Assembly: GCF_021155775.2 (NCBI RefSeq)
Contig: NC_060235.2
Location: 32,156,607-32,220,606, forward strand
Source of the DNA: Neodiprion pinetum
Lineage: Eukaryota > Arthropoda > Insecta > Hymenoptera > Diprionidae
DNA: 64,000 nt
Reading direction: 5' to 3'
Shown here: in pieces, positions 23,559 through 35,400 of the stretch
How the letters are laid out: each line of letters starts with the position of its first letter
Position numbering within the stretch: the stretch's first letter is position 1
The notes under the pieces: generated by a model
The model's input: the letters and a program-made list of their open reading frames with translations, nothing else
Database searches by the model: none
What the model was told of the DNA's origin: nothing
Translations under genes and position numbers: made by a program

Positions 23559-24248
23559 CGACTTCCAAGATAAGCGCTCCGTGGTTCCTGGTTCATGTTT
23601 ACAATAAATTATTTCAATTCGTTTTTCGCGCAACCCCAAAATCGGTAGCTGTCAGTCCGCTAATAAAATTTCTCGACTTCCAGGATAAGCGCTCCGTGGT
23701 TCCTGGTTCATGTTTACAATAAATTATTTCAATTCGTTTTTCGCGCAACTCCAAATTCGGTAGCTGTCAGTCCGCTAATAAAATTTCTCGACTTCCAGGA
23801 TAAGCGCTCCGTGGTTCCTGGTTCATGTTTACAATGAATTATTTCAATTCGTTTTTCGCGCAACTCCAAATTCGGTAGCTGTCAGTCCGCTAATAAAATT
23901 TCTCGACTTCCAGGATAAGCGCTCCGTGGTTCCTGATTCATGTTTACAATAAATTATTTCAATTCGTTTTTCGCGCAACTCCAAATTCGGTAGCTGTCAG
24001 TCCGCTAATAAAATTTCTCGACTTCCAGGATAAGCGCTCCGTGGTTCCTGATTCATGTTTACAATAAATTATTTTAATTCGTTTTTCGCGCAACTCCAAA
24101 TTCGGTAGCTGTCAGTCCGCTAATAAAATTTCTCGACTTCCAGGATAAGCGCTCCGTGGTTCCTGATTCATGTTTACAATAAATTATTTCAATTCGTTTT
24201 TCGCGCAAGCCCAAATTCAGTAGCGGTCAGTGCGCTAATAAAATTCCT
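23559..24248. repeat. Six 115-bp tandem repeats (left arm)
   Basis: Units begin cgacttccaggataagcgct at 23559, 23674, 23789, 23904, 24019 and 24134, exactly 115 bp apart. The mirrored right-arm array has only four units (27290-27690). The six-versus-four difference accounts for most of the 216-bp shift in mirror coordinates across the array. Confidence 0.93.
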
Positions 24249-24249
24249 A

Positions 24250-25320
24250 TAACTTTACAATCTACTCATAATCTTTTTGGTAAAATATGTCGATAAAAAA
24301 ATTATATCAAACCTTACACATTATTTTTGATTTGTTCTCACGCTGAAAATATTTATTAGTATTCGAGGTATAACTCGAGGTGGTTGGCGGTTTTCGTTGG
24401 AGGTAGTTAGGGGTGGTTGCGGGTAATCTCGGTGATTCCGGAGGAGTGGGACGAGGATTTGTGCTCGGTGAGTAAAACACTTTTATAATATTTCATGGCA
24501 ATTGTAATTATATTTCATCTGAAATATTACAAACTTGTCACCTTTACAATAAATTATTTCAATTCATTTTTCGTGCAAGCACATATTTAGTAGCTATGAA
24601 TAATCTTATACAATTTATTATATTATGAATTAATTAATTAAAATTCTTATAATATTTGATGGCAATTGTAATTATATTTCATCTGAAATACTACAAACTT
24701 GTCACCTTTACAATAAATTATTTCAATTCATTTTTCGTGCAAGCACAAATTCAGTTGCTACGAATAAGCTTATACAATTTATTATATTATTAATTAATTA
24801 TTTAATCAATTACTCAATTATATTAATCCTTACACAATATTTTCGATGTGTTCTTATAATGAAAATATTTATTACTATTCAAGGTATAACCTGAGGTGGT
24901 TGAAGGTGGTCGGAGGTGGACGAGGAGGACGAGGATTTGTGCTGGGTAAGTAAAACACTTTTATAATATTTCATGGCAATTGTAATTATATTTCATCTGA
25001 AATATTACAAACTCGTCACGTTTACAATAATTTATTTCAATTCATTTTTCGTGCAAGCACATATTCAGTAGCTATGAATAATCTTATACAATTTATTATA
25101 TTATTAATTAATTAATAAATATTCTTATAATATTTAATGGCAATTGTAATTATATTTCATCTGAAATATTACAAACTTGTTACGTTTACAATAAATATTT
25201 CAATTCATTTTCGTGCAAGCACATATTCAGTAGCTATGAATAATCTTGTACAATTCATTATACTATTAATTGATTGATTAATTACATTAATTCTTACACA
25301 ATATTTTTGATGTGTTCCTA
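24250..25320. repeat. Higher-order AT-rich repeats (left arm)
   Basis: A block with ttataatattt(c/g)atggcaattg occurs at about 24483, 24648, 24960 and 25127: pairs 165-167 bp apart, and the pairs 477-479 bp apart. Each higher-order unit opens with a G-rich gaggtggt...gaggatttgtgct segment followed by ggtgagtaaaacac. Confidence 0.85.
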
Positions 25321-25558
25321 CACTAAAAATATTCATTACAATTCCAGGTATTACCCGAGGTGGTCGGCGGTGGACGAGGAGGAGGACCAGGTGGACGAGG
25401 AGGAGGACCAGGAGGACGAGGAGGAGGCGGGGTGGGTCGTGGGAGAGGACCTCTCCTCTCCTCAGAGGAGGGGAGGAAGCGGGGTGGGTCGTGGGAGAGG
25501 ACCTCTCCTCTCCTCAGAGGAGGGAAGGGAGAGGGGCAGGGAAGGGGGAGAGGTGGGC

Positions 25559-25806
25559 GGGGGGGGGGGGGGGGGGGGGGGGGGGGGAGGGAAGGGAAGG
25601 GGCGGGAAGGAGAGGGTGGTGGGGAGGGGGGAGGGCGAGGGGTGAGGGGGGAGCGGGGTGGGGGGGGAGGGAGGGCGGGAGGGCGGGAGGAAGGGAGGGA
25701 GGGCGGGAGGGCGCGGGGAGGGTTGTTCTGCTCTATTAACTCTAACGGGGTCGCATCGACATCCTCCACTCTCTCCCTCCCGCCCTCCCTCCCCTCCCTC
25801 CCTCCC

Positions 25807-25854
<48 letters not shown>

Positions 25855-25896
25855 CCCTCCCCCTCTCCCTCGCCCTCCCCCCCTCCCCACCACCCC
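25559..25896. repeat. G-tract/C-tract loop at the palindrome centre
   Basis: Poly-G (about 28 bases from 25560) and poly-C (about 41 bases from 25810) tracts with GGGAGG and CCCTCC repeats flank a short unique spacer around 25725-25765 (ttgttctgctctattaac). The mirror axis is near 25727. Long Pro/Gly/Arg frames here are artefacts of the repeats. Sequence accuracy of such tracts is doubtful. Confidence 0.85.
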
Positions 25897-28685
25897 GCCC
25901 ACCTCTCCCCCTTCCCTGCCCCTCCCCCTCCCCTCCTCTGAGGAGAGGAGAGGTCCTCTCCCACGACCCACCCCGCTTCCTCCCCTCCTCTGAGGAGAGG
26001 AGAGGTCCTCTCCCACGACCCACCCCGCCTCCTCCTCGTCCTCCTGGTCCTCCTCCTCGTCCACCTGGTCCTCCTCCTCGTCCACCGCCGACCACCTCGG
26101 GTAATACCTGGAATTGTAATGAATATTTTTAGTGTAGGAACACATCAAAAATATTGTGTAAGAATTAATGTAATTAATCAATCAATTAATAATATAATGA
26201 ATTGTACAAGATTATTCATAGCTACTGAATATGTGCTTGCACGAAAAATGAATTGAAATAATTTATTGTAAACGTAACAAGTTTGTAATATTTCAGATGA
26301 AATATAATTACAATTGCCATTAAATATTATAAGAATATTTATTAATTAATTAATAATATAATAAATTGTATAAGATTATTCATAGCTACTGAATATGTGC
26401 TTGCACGAAAAATGAATTGAAATAATTTATTATAAACGTGACGAGTTTGTAATATTTCAGATGAAATATAATTACAATTGCCATGAAATATTATAAAAGT
26501 GTTTTACTTACCCAGCACAAATCCTCGTCCTCCTCGTCCTCCTCCTCGTCCACCTCCGACCACCTTCAACCACCTCAGGTTATACCTTGAATAGTAATAA
26601 ATATTTTCATTATAAGAACACATCGAAAATATTGTGTAAGGATTAATATAATTGAGTAATTGATTAAATAATCAATTAATAATATAATAAATTGTATAAG
26701 CTTATTCGTAGCAACTGAATTTGTGCTTGCACGAAAAATGAATTGAAATAATTTATTGTAAAGGTGACAAGTTTGTAGTATTTCAGATGAAATATAATTA
26801 CAATTGCCATCAAATATTATAAGAATTTTAATTAATTAATTCATAATATAATAAATTGTATAAGATTATTCATAGCTACTAAATATGTGCTTGCACGAAA
26901 AATGAATTGAAATAATTTATTGTAAAGGTGACAAGTTTGTAATATTTCAGATGAAATATAATTACAATTGCCATGAAATATTATAAAAGTGTTTTACTCA
27001 CCGAGCACAAATCCTCGTCCCACTCCTCCGGAATCACCGAGATTACCCGCAACCACCCCTAACTACCTCCAACGAAAACCGCCAACCACCTCGAGTTATA
27101 CCTCGAATACTAATAAATATTTTCAGCGTGAGAACAAATCAAAAATAATGTGTAAGGTTTGATATAATTTTTTTATCGACATATTTTACCAAAAAGATTA
27201 TGAGTAGATTGTAAAGTTATAGGAATTTTATTAGCGCACTGACCGCTACTGAATTTGGGCTTGCGCGAAAAACGAATTGAAATAATTTATTGTAAACATG
27301 AATCAGGAACCACGGAGCGCTTATCCTGGGAGTCGAGAAATTTTATTAGCGGACTGACAGCTACCGAATTTGGAGTTGCGCGAAAAACGAATTGAAATAA
27401 TTTATTGTAAACATGAACCAGGAACCACGGAGCGCTTATCCTGGAAGTCGAGAAATTTTATTAGCGGACTGACAGCTACCGAATTTGGAGTTGCGCGAAA
27501 AACGAATTGAAATAATTTATTGTAAACATGAATCAGGAACCACGGAGCGCTTATCCTGGAAGTCGAGAAATTTTATTAGCGGACTGACAGCTACCGATTT
27601 TGGGGTTGCGCGAAAAACGAATTGAAATAATTTATTGTAAACATGAACCAGGAACCACGGAGCGCTTATCTTGGAAGTCGAGTTTCACCGCGTAGCGGAC
27701 CCGAAGCGCGGGATCCGGGAGGTTGAGAACCCGGTACTCGAAATACGTAGCGGACCCGAAGCGCGGGATCCGAGAGGTTGAGAACCCGGTACTCGAAATT
27801 TGCGGAGCGCGCCTCTCATCCGTCCGCTCTACTGCGCGGTTGTTTCCAGACTGAGGAATTCGGCTAGCTGATTCTGAATTGGTGACGTCACTTTCTGAAC
27901 GTCCGACATCCAAACTATGGTTTCGAACTTTGATACTATGTATGATGATGTATGATGTACGATGTATGATGTATGATGTATGAGGTATGATGATATGATA
28001 TGATGTATAATGATTTTAGCTTTCACATTTCATACAAGAAATACGCACTTTATCTCTCCTGCCGATTCCAGACTCAAGCGGCCAGGCCCTTCGATGGTCA
28101 GCCGTTGACTGAAGATATATTCTTCAGTGAACGGGTCGGCTAATAACGCTGCCGTTCTGCGAATAATTCTTCTCTTTTCATATCATAGCTAATCTGGTAA
28201 TAGAGCTAAATAGGATGGTCGGAGGTGTGCGGAAATGTTAGGAGGTGGTCGGCGCTGGCAAAAGGTGATAGGGGGTGGTCGAAAGTGGCCATTGATGGTC
28301 GGAGGTGGCAGGGGGAGGTAGGAGGTGTTCGAAAATGGTAGGACATTTCAAAAGTTAAAGTCGACGATGATCCGGTGCATCAATTTTATCGTATATTTGA
28401 TAAATTATTCCTAAATACATTGAAACGTATGTATTTGTAATGAAATATCATGCAATGGGCTGTGTAAACTATAAACTATAATTTCTATCGAATAGCTGCT
28501 TTTATGTCAACAGGGCTTTGAGACTCAGTTCAGTTCGTCCTCCTCCTCGTCCACCTCCGACCACCTCCAACAATCGCCAACCACCTCGAACAACCACCGA
28601 TAACCACCTCGGGTTGTACCTGGAATAGCAATAAATATTTTCAGTATAAGAACACATGAAAAACATTACGTAAGGATTCATGTAA
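25897..28685. repeat. Inner palindrome, right arm
   Basis: Reverse complement of 22578-25558, shorter mainly because its 115-bp array (27290-27690) has four units instead of six. Carries TGACGTCA at 27883-27890. Confidence 0.9.
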
Positions 28686-28689
28686 TCAC

Positions 28690-29375
28690 AGGTTTTGTTT
28701 TTTGGCTGTAACTTTTGATTCGCTGCTCGCAGCGTATCGGGACTGCGCCCAATCGATTTCTCTCGCAAAATTACGTCGGAATAGTGCGTGAAAGAGTTTA
28801 TTTCAGCACTTTTCAAAATCGCGAAAATTTTCGCCAAAAATACAAAGGGGTAAGCCTTGCTGTTTTTTTGGGCGAAAAACTTTTAGTCTCCGATTCGATT
28901 TGTATGACCCTTTTCTGACCAATTGGACCCCCAGGAAGTCAGAAAACGCAGTGAAAAGAGCGTGGGTTCAACAGGAAAGAAGTTACGGAGAAAAAAGCAC
29001 CTGCTGAAAAATGTCGAAAACACGGGTTCTGGTTTTTTGGCTGTAACTTCTGATGCGTTCATCGCAGCGTATTGGGACTGCGCCCAATCGATTTCTCTCG
29101 CAAAATTACGTCGGAATTGTGCGTGAAAGAATTTATTCCGGCACTTTTCGAAGTCGGGAAAATATCCGCCAAAAATGCAAAGGGGTTAGTCTCATTTTTT
29201 CTTCATTTTGGAAGCCGAAAATTTTTGGTCTCATATGCGATCTGAACGACCCTTTCAACTCAGAAAACGCAGCGAAAAGAGCGTGGGATCAACTGGTGAG
29301 AAATTACCAAAGGAAAAGCACCTACTGAAATCTGTCGAAAACACAGGTCTTGTCTTTTGGCTGCAATGTGTAATA
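28690..29375. repeat. Direct module copies, right side
   Basis: About two and a half copies of the 310-bp unit also found at 21962-22577, in the same plus orientation. They flank the inner palindrome as direct repeats. Recombination between direct repeats could delete the palindrome, and intra-arm exchange could invert it. Confidence 0.85.
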
Positions 29376-29378
29376 GAA

Positions 29379-29650
29379 ATCGAGATTCACCAGGTAACGG
29401 ACCTGGAGCGCAGGAACCAAGCAGCACTTGTCCTGGAAGTCAAGTTTCCCCAGGTAGCGTACCCGGAGTGCAGGAACCACGGAGCGCTTGTTCCTGAACT
29501 CGAGTTTCTCCAAGCAGCGGACCTTGAGCACAGAAAATACGGTGCGCTTGTCGCTGAAGTCGAGTTTCACCAGGTAGCCGACCAGGAGCGAAGAAACTAC
29601 GGAGCTATTGTCCTAGAACTTGAGTTGCACCAGAAAGTGGACCCGGAGCT
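29379..29650. repeat. 60-bp minisatellite, right outer arm
   Basis: About four and a half units of 60 bp with caggaaccacggagcgcttg as core. Because 60 is divisible by three, a 177-codon frame stays open through it (29208-29741) with 20-residue repeats such as FHQVADQERRNYGAIVLELE. I judge this frame a by-product of the repeat, though selection on it cannot be excluded. Confidence 0.8.
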
Positions 29651-30303
29651 CAGGATCCGGGAGGTAGAGAACCTGGTACTCGAAATCTGTGGAGCGCGAT
29701 TCTCGTACGTCCGCTCTACTGCGCGGTCGTTTCCAGACTGAGGAATTTGGCTAGCAGATTTCAAAACGATGACGTCAGGAGAAAAAAAAATTTGGGTGAC
29801 GTCGCTTTCTGAACATCCGAACATTCGAATACACAAACTTTAGTTCCGAACTTTAATACCATGATGACGTATGATGTATAACGATCTTAGTCTCTACATT
29901 TCAGACAAAAAATACGCACTTCATCTTTTTTGCCGATTCTAAACTCAAGCGGCTAGGCCCTTCGTCGGTCAACCTTTGACTGAAGATATGTTCTTCAGTC
30001 AAGGAGTCGGCTAATACCGCTACTGTTCTGCGACAGTTGGATGATCAAAATGTTTGCTCGCACCTTTCAAATGTGTGTTAAAATACACTCGAAGTTTTAA
30101 GAAGCTTAGTTCTTTCTCTCCCTGTCAAGAAAGAAAAAAATTGCCGACAATCGCCCTTCTAGATCTTCAAATCGGGACACTGCATCCAATACTGTCTCAT
30201 ATACAGAGCATCCATTTCATCTCGATCAAAATCAGCGCATCCGTGATGTATTACAGTTACTCTCAATTTTTTTCCATACGAACACTTTTCAAAAACAATT
30301 CTG
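29650..30303. repeat. Right outer arm terminal part
   Basis: Reverse complement of the left outer arm (19398-20350 without the MITE), moderately diverged. Carries TGACGTCA at 29770-29777 and the cgcagaacggcagcg-type core with a self-complementary tgaagatat...atcttca segment. Homology ends at about 30303. Confidence 0.8.
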
Positions 30304-32440
30304 CTTCTCTACCCAACGTAGGTACTTCACTTGTGACTAGCTAAAACAGCGTTTCGATTCCATGTCCACAAAAATTCAAGATCGAGAGAGCAAATGAAAA
30401 GTTGTTGGAATAATTATGAATATCAATGTTATGGAATACATCGAGCGCGTGTCGAATAGAATCCCATTTCGAAATGAATAATGTTTCCATTCCCATATTA
30501 CAGCCGTATTATTGTAGATGATCTAGTTTGTTTCTTGGAAAATTATAAAATTTATAGTATGGATCACGTAGTAATTGTAAATGGATCATACATATTATAT
30601 CGTAAACGAACCGCATATACAATATATATATATATACTTGTTGGTCCCTGCATCCTTATAACATCTGATCTATTATTATTTATGATCTATGTATACATTT
30701 TTCTCTCGGGTATCTATACATTAATGAAATCACTTTTTTGTTACGAATTTTAGAAGAAATTTATTAGGTAGAGTCCATAGAGCAGAACCCTGCTACGCTC
30801 CCAGACCCACCAGGGCCCACTTGCCCGACGAAAACAGGTCACAAAAATTTACCCAGGGGTATCCGTCTTGACCTTCTTCAATCAACGTCTTCATTCAACG
30901 GCTAATATCACACGGATAGTGATTTTCAAATCTGGTGTGTCGTTGACCACGGGCTAAAGTAAGCGACGTTGCCAAATATTCACGCGTCTACGAGCAAACG
31001 CGTACGGTGTACATTCCCGTTGCTATATTGTGAAATATTTCTTTAGACTTTCCGAAAACCCTCGTTTTTTTGTCACCTATAGAATTCTGATATTCCAAAC
31101 TTCGTGTACGTCGATTTTTGTGTAAGTCGTAACCCGTTAAAGGTAAGAAACATTCAATTGCAATTTTGACAATGATAGGTCGGCCGTAACCCCCCTGTTA
31201 AACAGTTCATACTCATCGGTTTTCAACATCATTCATTTCTGTTATTTGCCCGATAACTGACCCCCAATTTTCAGACACATAAACTGTTTCACTTTGTGAA
31301 CAATATACCAAAACTTGGAAACTCTCGTAAGTCAGTCGATTACCGGAAGAACCACCTTAAGCAGCCCAGCGTATGCCACGTTCTGTTGCCAACCTAATGT
31401 TGAAAACGATGGAACGAGATGTCCTAGCTCGTTAACGGGCGTCACGCAAGTGGATAGAAACCATTTCGTCATATAGGTTGGCGGCAGTTCGTGATGTGCA
31501 GTAGGCTGCGTTGACTCGTGTAGAATCTGCATTGGTCAACGCATGTGCATTCGACTTCCTTGTTCACTATAAAGAACCTTATTCCAAACTGGGCTCGTGA
31601 TATAGACAAATGAATTATACAGCAGTGTATGGTACTAGCCGAGTACAACACAACAAAAAAATATATATGTATTCTAACGTATGAACGTATGTGCGTTGTA
31701 AGATATAGTTAATCAAAGTTCGTCGGAAACGGACTCTTTATTGGACGTGTCAAATATTACAAAAATGTTTTCTATGTATTTCGTTCAGTGGCTTCAGACA
31801 TTTTTCTTGGTGTTTAGCATAACCCAGGTGCCAAATGACCATTAGAATGTGTGCACAAAATCCCACAGTTCGTGCACAGTAGTGACACCTTCAAATGAAA
31901 AAGAGATTTAACACGTTCTGTGGCTTGTGATACAGTACGACTTCAAGTTTCATAGTAAGGTTTTATGTTGTAACAGAAGTTCGGAACTCTTATATGATTA
32001 ATATACACAACATACGCTACCCACTATTATGCATTATAATATTGTATAAATGGGGTACAAACAAAGTTCGTCGCGGTACACATATGAGTAGTCTTAACAA
32101 AGTCATCGTTACACAGTCTTTAACCCAACAAATATATATATATCAATTTAATATGTATAAAGTTTAGAGTACACAAAACATATTCAACAATCCATACATC
32201 TATCACTGTACATTAGCAGTAAAATATTTTGATATACCTATGTATTTGTATATTGACCTGAGCTCGTGCCAATGCAGTGGCCGTCAATGCCCAAACAAAC
32301 AAATGACACTGTGGCCTCCGTTTTATTTGAAATTTTACGGTAAAATTCGATTAACGGGTAACCGGAGTCAACGCAGCAGTCATTGCTGCTACAATATTAC
32401 GAATGTATGTACATAACGCTGTCCGACATATAGACTTTAA
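30304..32440. other. Intergenic between the repeat locus and MFSD8-like gene
   Basis: AT-rich, with (TA)n at about 30622-30637. Probably contains the MFSD8-like 3' UTR: reverse-complement AATAAA signals occur at about 32323 and 31735. Short minus frames at 31332-31651 have no motif. No gene supported. Confidence 0.5.
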
Positions 32441-35400
32441 TCACGACGTTCCATTCAGACCTTGTGCCTCCCCTTCTTTTCGATCTGTATTCAAGGGCTG
32501 ATAGACGAGGGGAAGCTCGAACTCTTTTTTGCCATCGACGATTTCACCAACGCCTCTTAAAGTTGCATCAGCAGCATCGGGTGGTATTAAGCGCTTGTTC
32601 ACAATTTGAATTGAAATCATAGCTACCACCAGCGTCATACCGGTAACCCCGAAAGTTTGGTAAGTCCCATACCGCGTGTAAATAAGTCCCACGAACACTG
32701 GACCCATCACACGAGATGCACACCCAGCTCCTGTCATGAGGCCCATCCAGACTCCCTGAGGACGGGGACCGAGTATTTTACTAAATATCGTCTGGATCAG
32801 TGTCACTCCCAATGGATATCCGATGGTCGTCAATCCGTAGCCGAGGAGAAACTGTGTCACGGTCATTTGAGGCGTGTACCGACACCATTCCTGGGTGCTT
32901 GGACAGCCGAGGATGTCTGTTCCGTTGGCATCTTTTGTCTCGTTGCCGAAAGCTTTAAACATTCATTTCATTTTCTTACTGTCGTTTGTTTAACACACCG
33001 TATTGAAATTACGCTAAAAAACGGTTCGTACATAGTATGATAATAAATAACTACTCACGACCGTACTCGGCGATCACCGGAGGATTCGGACCCCATGGAA
33101 TGCACAGTATTCTTCCGACGATCATTAAAAAGAAACCACCCCAGAGCATGATCTTCCTCTCGGAAAATCTGTGGGGAAAATTGGATCCGTGAACGACTTG
33201 TAGCAGTTAGGTGCGAAAAAGTTTTAACCTTCTAATTGTTTCTAAAATCCATCCAATTGTAAGAAGAGCATGGACTTTCAATTCACCTTTTACACAGCGG
33301 ACCAATTAAGACGAAAGTGATGCAGGCTACTACGGCACCGACGCTCATTAAAAGACCCATGTAGTACAAGGCATCAGTCTTTGACCAAGCGAATTGATCC
33401 ATCGTCAGCGAAGTTCCAAGTCTGAAACATGCAGGTTGTTTGTGGTTTACTAATGCATTATAGTCTTCGTACGAAACTGTGTTGTATAAGGTGAAAGTTA
33501 CTTGTACAGAATCAAAAAAAAGTTCTCAGGTTAGGCAATATCCACTTTACTTACGTTTCAAGGAGGACAAAATTGAAGACCAATACAAAGAACGCGCAAA
33601 TCAAAGTCCAAGAGGCAATGTAATCTGGCTTCATCGCCTTCCAAGTTTCTTCCTCTGTAACAGAATCAGACTTTTCTCACAATCAGCTTCACTTTCCTCT
33701 TTGGGAAGTGTCTTTTTTCCTAAAGAGAGTTCATAATTATCTTATAAGCTATACGCATTATCATAACATCAATTTACAAAGAGAAAATAGGTAAGTAGGT
33801 TTGCAGTATCCCACGTGAAACGATTGATAAAAGCGTGTCATATGGTTAATTGAATAAAGAAATTGCAGTGACACATAACAATGAAGAAGAACCGAACGTT
33901 AGCCGAAATTCTTTGTCATGCGCGCCTTTTACTTGCTCTCTTTACAATTTCTCAATCCGACCAGTTATAGCGAAATTATACGCGTTCCAACGGTCAGTAT
34001 CACCTGATGTTTTCCCCTGAGTCTGCATAGCTTCCCGAGTTGCGATTCGGTGCTCCTTAAAATTCCACGGAAGAAAGAGGACGAAGTTGAAGACGCCCAT
34101 CAGAACGTTGATCCAACCGGCCATTGTGTACATATTGAAAGGAAGACCAAAAAGGTAAAATCCTTTGTCGCCTAATGGTGTTACCGCAGCCTGCAGGCCG
34201 GGACCAACGACAAATCCCAGCACCTGAAAAGTACAAATAAGTGACTAAGTATCATTGAACATAGATCCACATACCATTTCACATTGAACGCCGTAGAACT
34301 TGGCCATTCACAAACGTGTACCATTGGAGAATGCAGTAACTCATACGTAATGAGTTATGCTAATGTAAATTGATTTTTTTATGGCATATTTGTACATACT
34401 TGAGCGAGAGATACCATAGAAACGGCATGAGTTCTCTCAGATAATTTCGTAGCTGCTGAAAGGTAAGACCGCGCCACTGCAATGTTTGCTGAAAACATGA
34501 ATATGGTTATGCACAAGCATGAAAGTTAAAAGTATAATAAAGTCTGTATTAGAGATTTAAATTGTACACCAAATGCCTTCCTGATCCGACTTTGTAGTCC
34601 AAAAATTAAAAATAAATGAAAAATATTCAGTGAAAATAACGGAGAATAAATCGTTTACAAATTTTTAGGCCCCATTTTTCTTTGCTCGTGGCTATTTCGG
34701 TCACATAATACTTGTAAATGGATAATCAGTGACAGTTTTAATTATCAAATAAAAAGAGCAAAAGCATCAGAAATGACGAATCGATACCATTGCTAGAGCG
34801 ATGCTTCAACTTTAAGTTGGGCTCCTCAAGGAAAATTAGAAAAAGAAACATGATATATTTCTTTGTTGCTGCATTCGCCGTCGTTGGATTTCATAATTAG
34901 CGATTAATAATTAATTTTATTAACCGGAACTGACGCCAACAAAGAACCTGGCGATGAGCATCGCGATCTTCTTGTAGACGGGTATGATTTCAAGTGCGCT
35001 GTAGGCTGCGGAAGCCAGAGTAAAAACAGCCAGAGTAATCAAGAGTGGCAATCTGACGGACCCGCGTTTGTTGCCCCACCAACCGACCAAGGGAGAGAAT
35101 AACATCTGTCCCAAGGGATTTGCAGCCACGACGTACCCCATGAACTCTTTTCCAGCCGTAGGATCTAGCTGGAAACGAATATTTTCAATTGCAATGTACA
35201 ATTTACATGGTGCATCGCCACAGTATACCAAGAACGCAGACTACAATTATGAGGAAGACAACTAAGAATATTGCTTTGAATACCCTTCAAGGTACCATTT
35301 TATGTAATCGTAGGAAAGAATGATAATGGGCCAAGGCAATAAGAAAATATCCGGTCCTCTAAGAATGCGTGTAGAAAGTTCGGTGTTGTACGCTGACTGG

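Larger units (their letters stand above)
22578..25558. repeat. Inner palindrome, left arm
   Basis: Mirrors 25897-28685. Frames such as 23213-23410 and 23326-23607 are encoded identically on the other strand at 27829-28026 and 27632-27913, which shows essentially no divergence over those blocks. In order it contains a ggtggtcgg G-rich block, a unique AT stretch, the core copy with TGACGTCA and (catcata)n at 23230-23300, six 115-bp repeats, higher-order AT-rich repeats and a purine-rich end. Confidence 0.9.
19398..30303. mobile_element. Giant nested inverted-repeat (Foldback-like) locus
   Basis: Outer arms: 19398-20595 matches the reverse complement of about 29375-30303 with moderate divergence; shared blocks include gttcgtatggaaaaaaa, agtaactgtaatacatcac and gcctagccgcttgagttt. 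Inner arms: 22578-25558 matches 25897-28685 with very high identity. A core of about 550 bp (from cgcagaacggcagcg) occurs four times in order +,+,-,-. Arms are built of minisatellites, as in Foldback/Galileo elements. The mirror is broken by a left-only 1.37-kb block (20595-21961) and by modules in direct orientation on both sides (21962-22577 and 28690-29375). No transposase-like frame is seen. Alternatives are a composite of several insertions, or partial misassembly at the central G/C tracts. Confidence 0.8.

Noticed and set aside
25323..26181. Long Pro/Gly/Arg-rich open frames on both strands at the palindrome centre
   Set aside because: They are translations of GGGAGG/CCCTCC and AGG/CCT repeats with homopolymers; every frame on both strands is similarly open, and the arms mirror each other.
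29208..29741. 177-codon frame with 20-residue repeats
   Set aside because: Its openness follows from a 60-bp minisatellite; the left-arm copy of the same array is not open as a unit, and no family is recognisable.
32657..33040. 127-codon plus-strand frame over the MFSD8-like last exons
   Set aside because: Antisense of exon 9 and the adjoining intron of the minus-strand transporter gene; no independent support.
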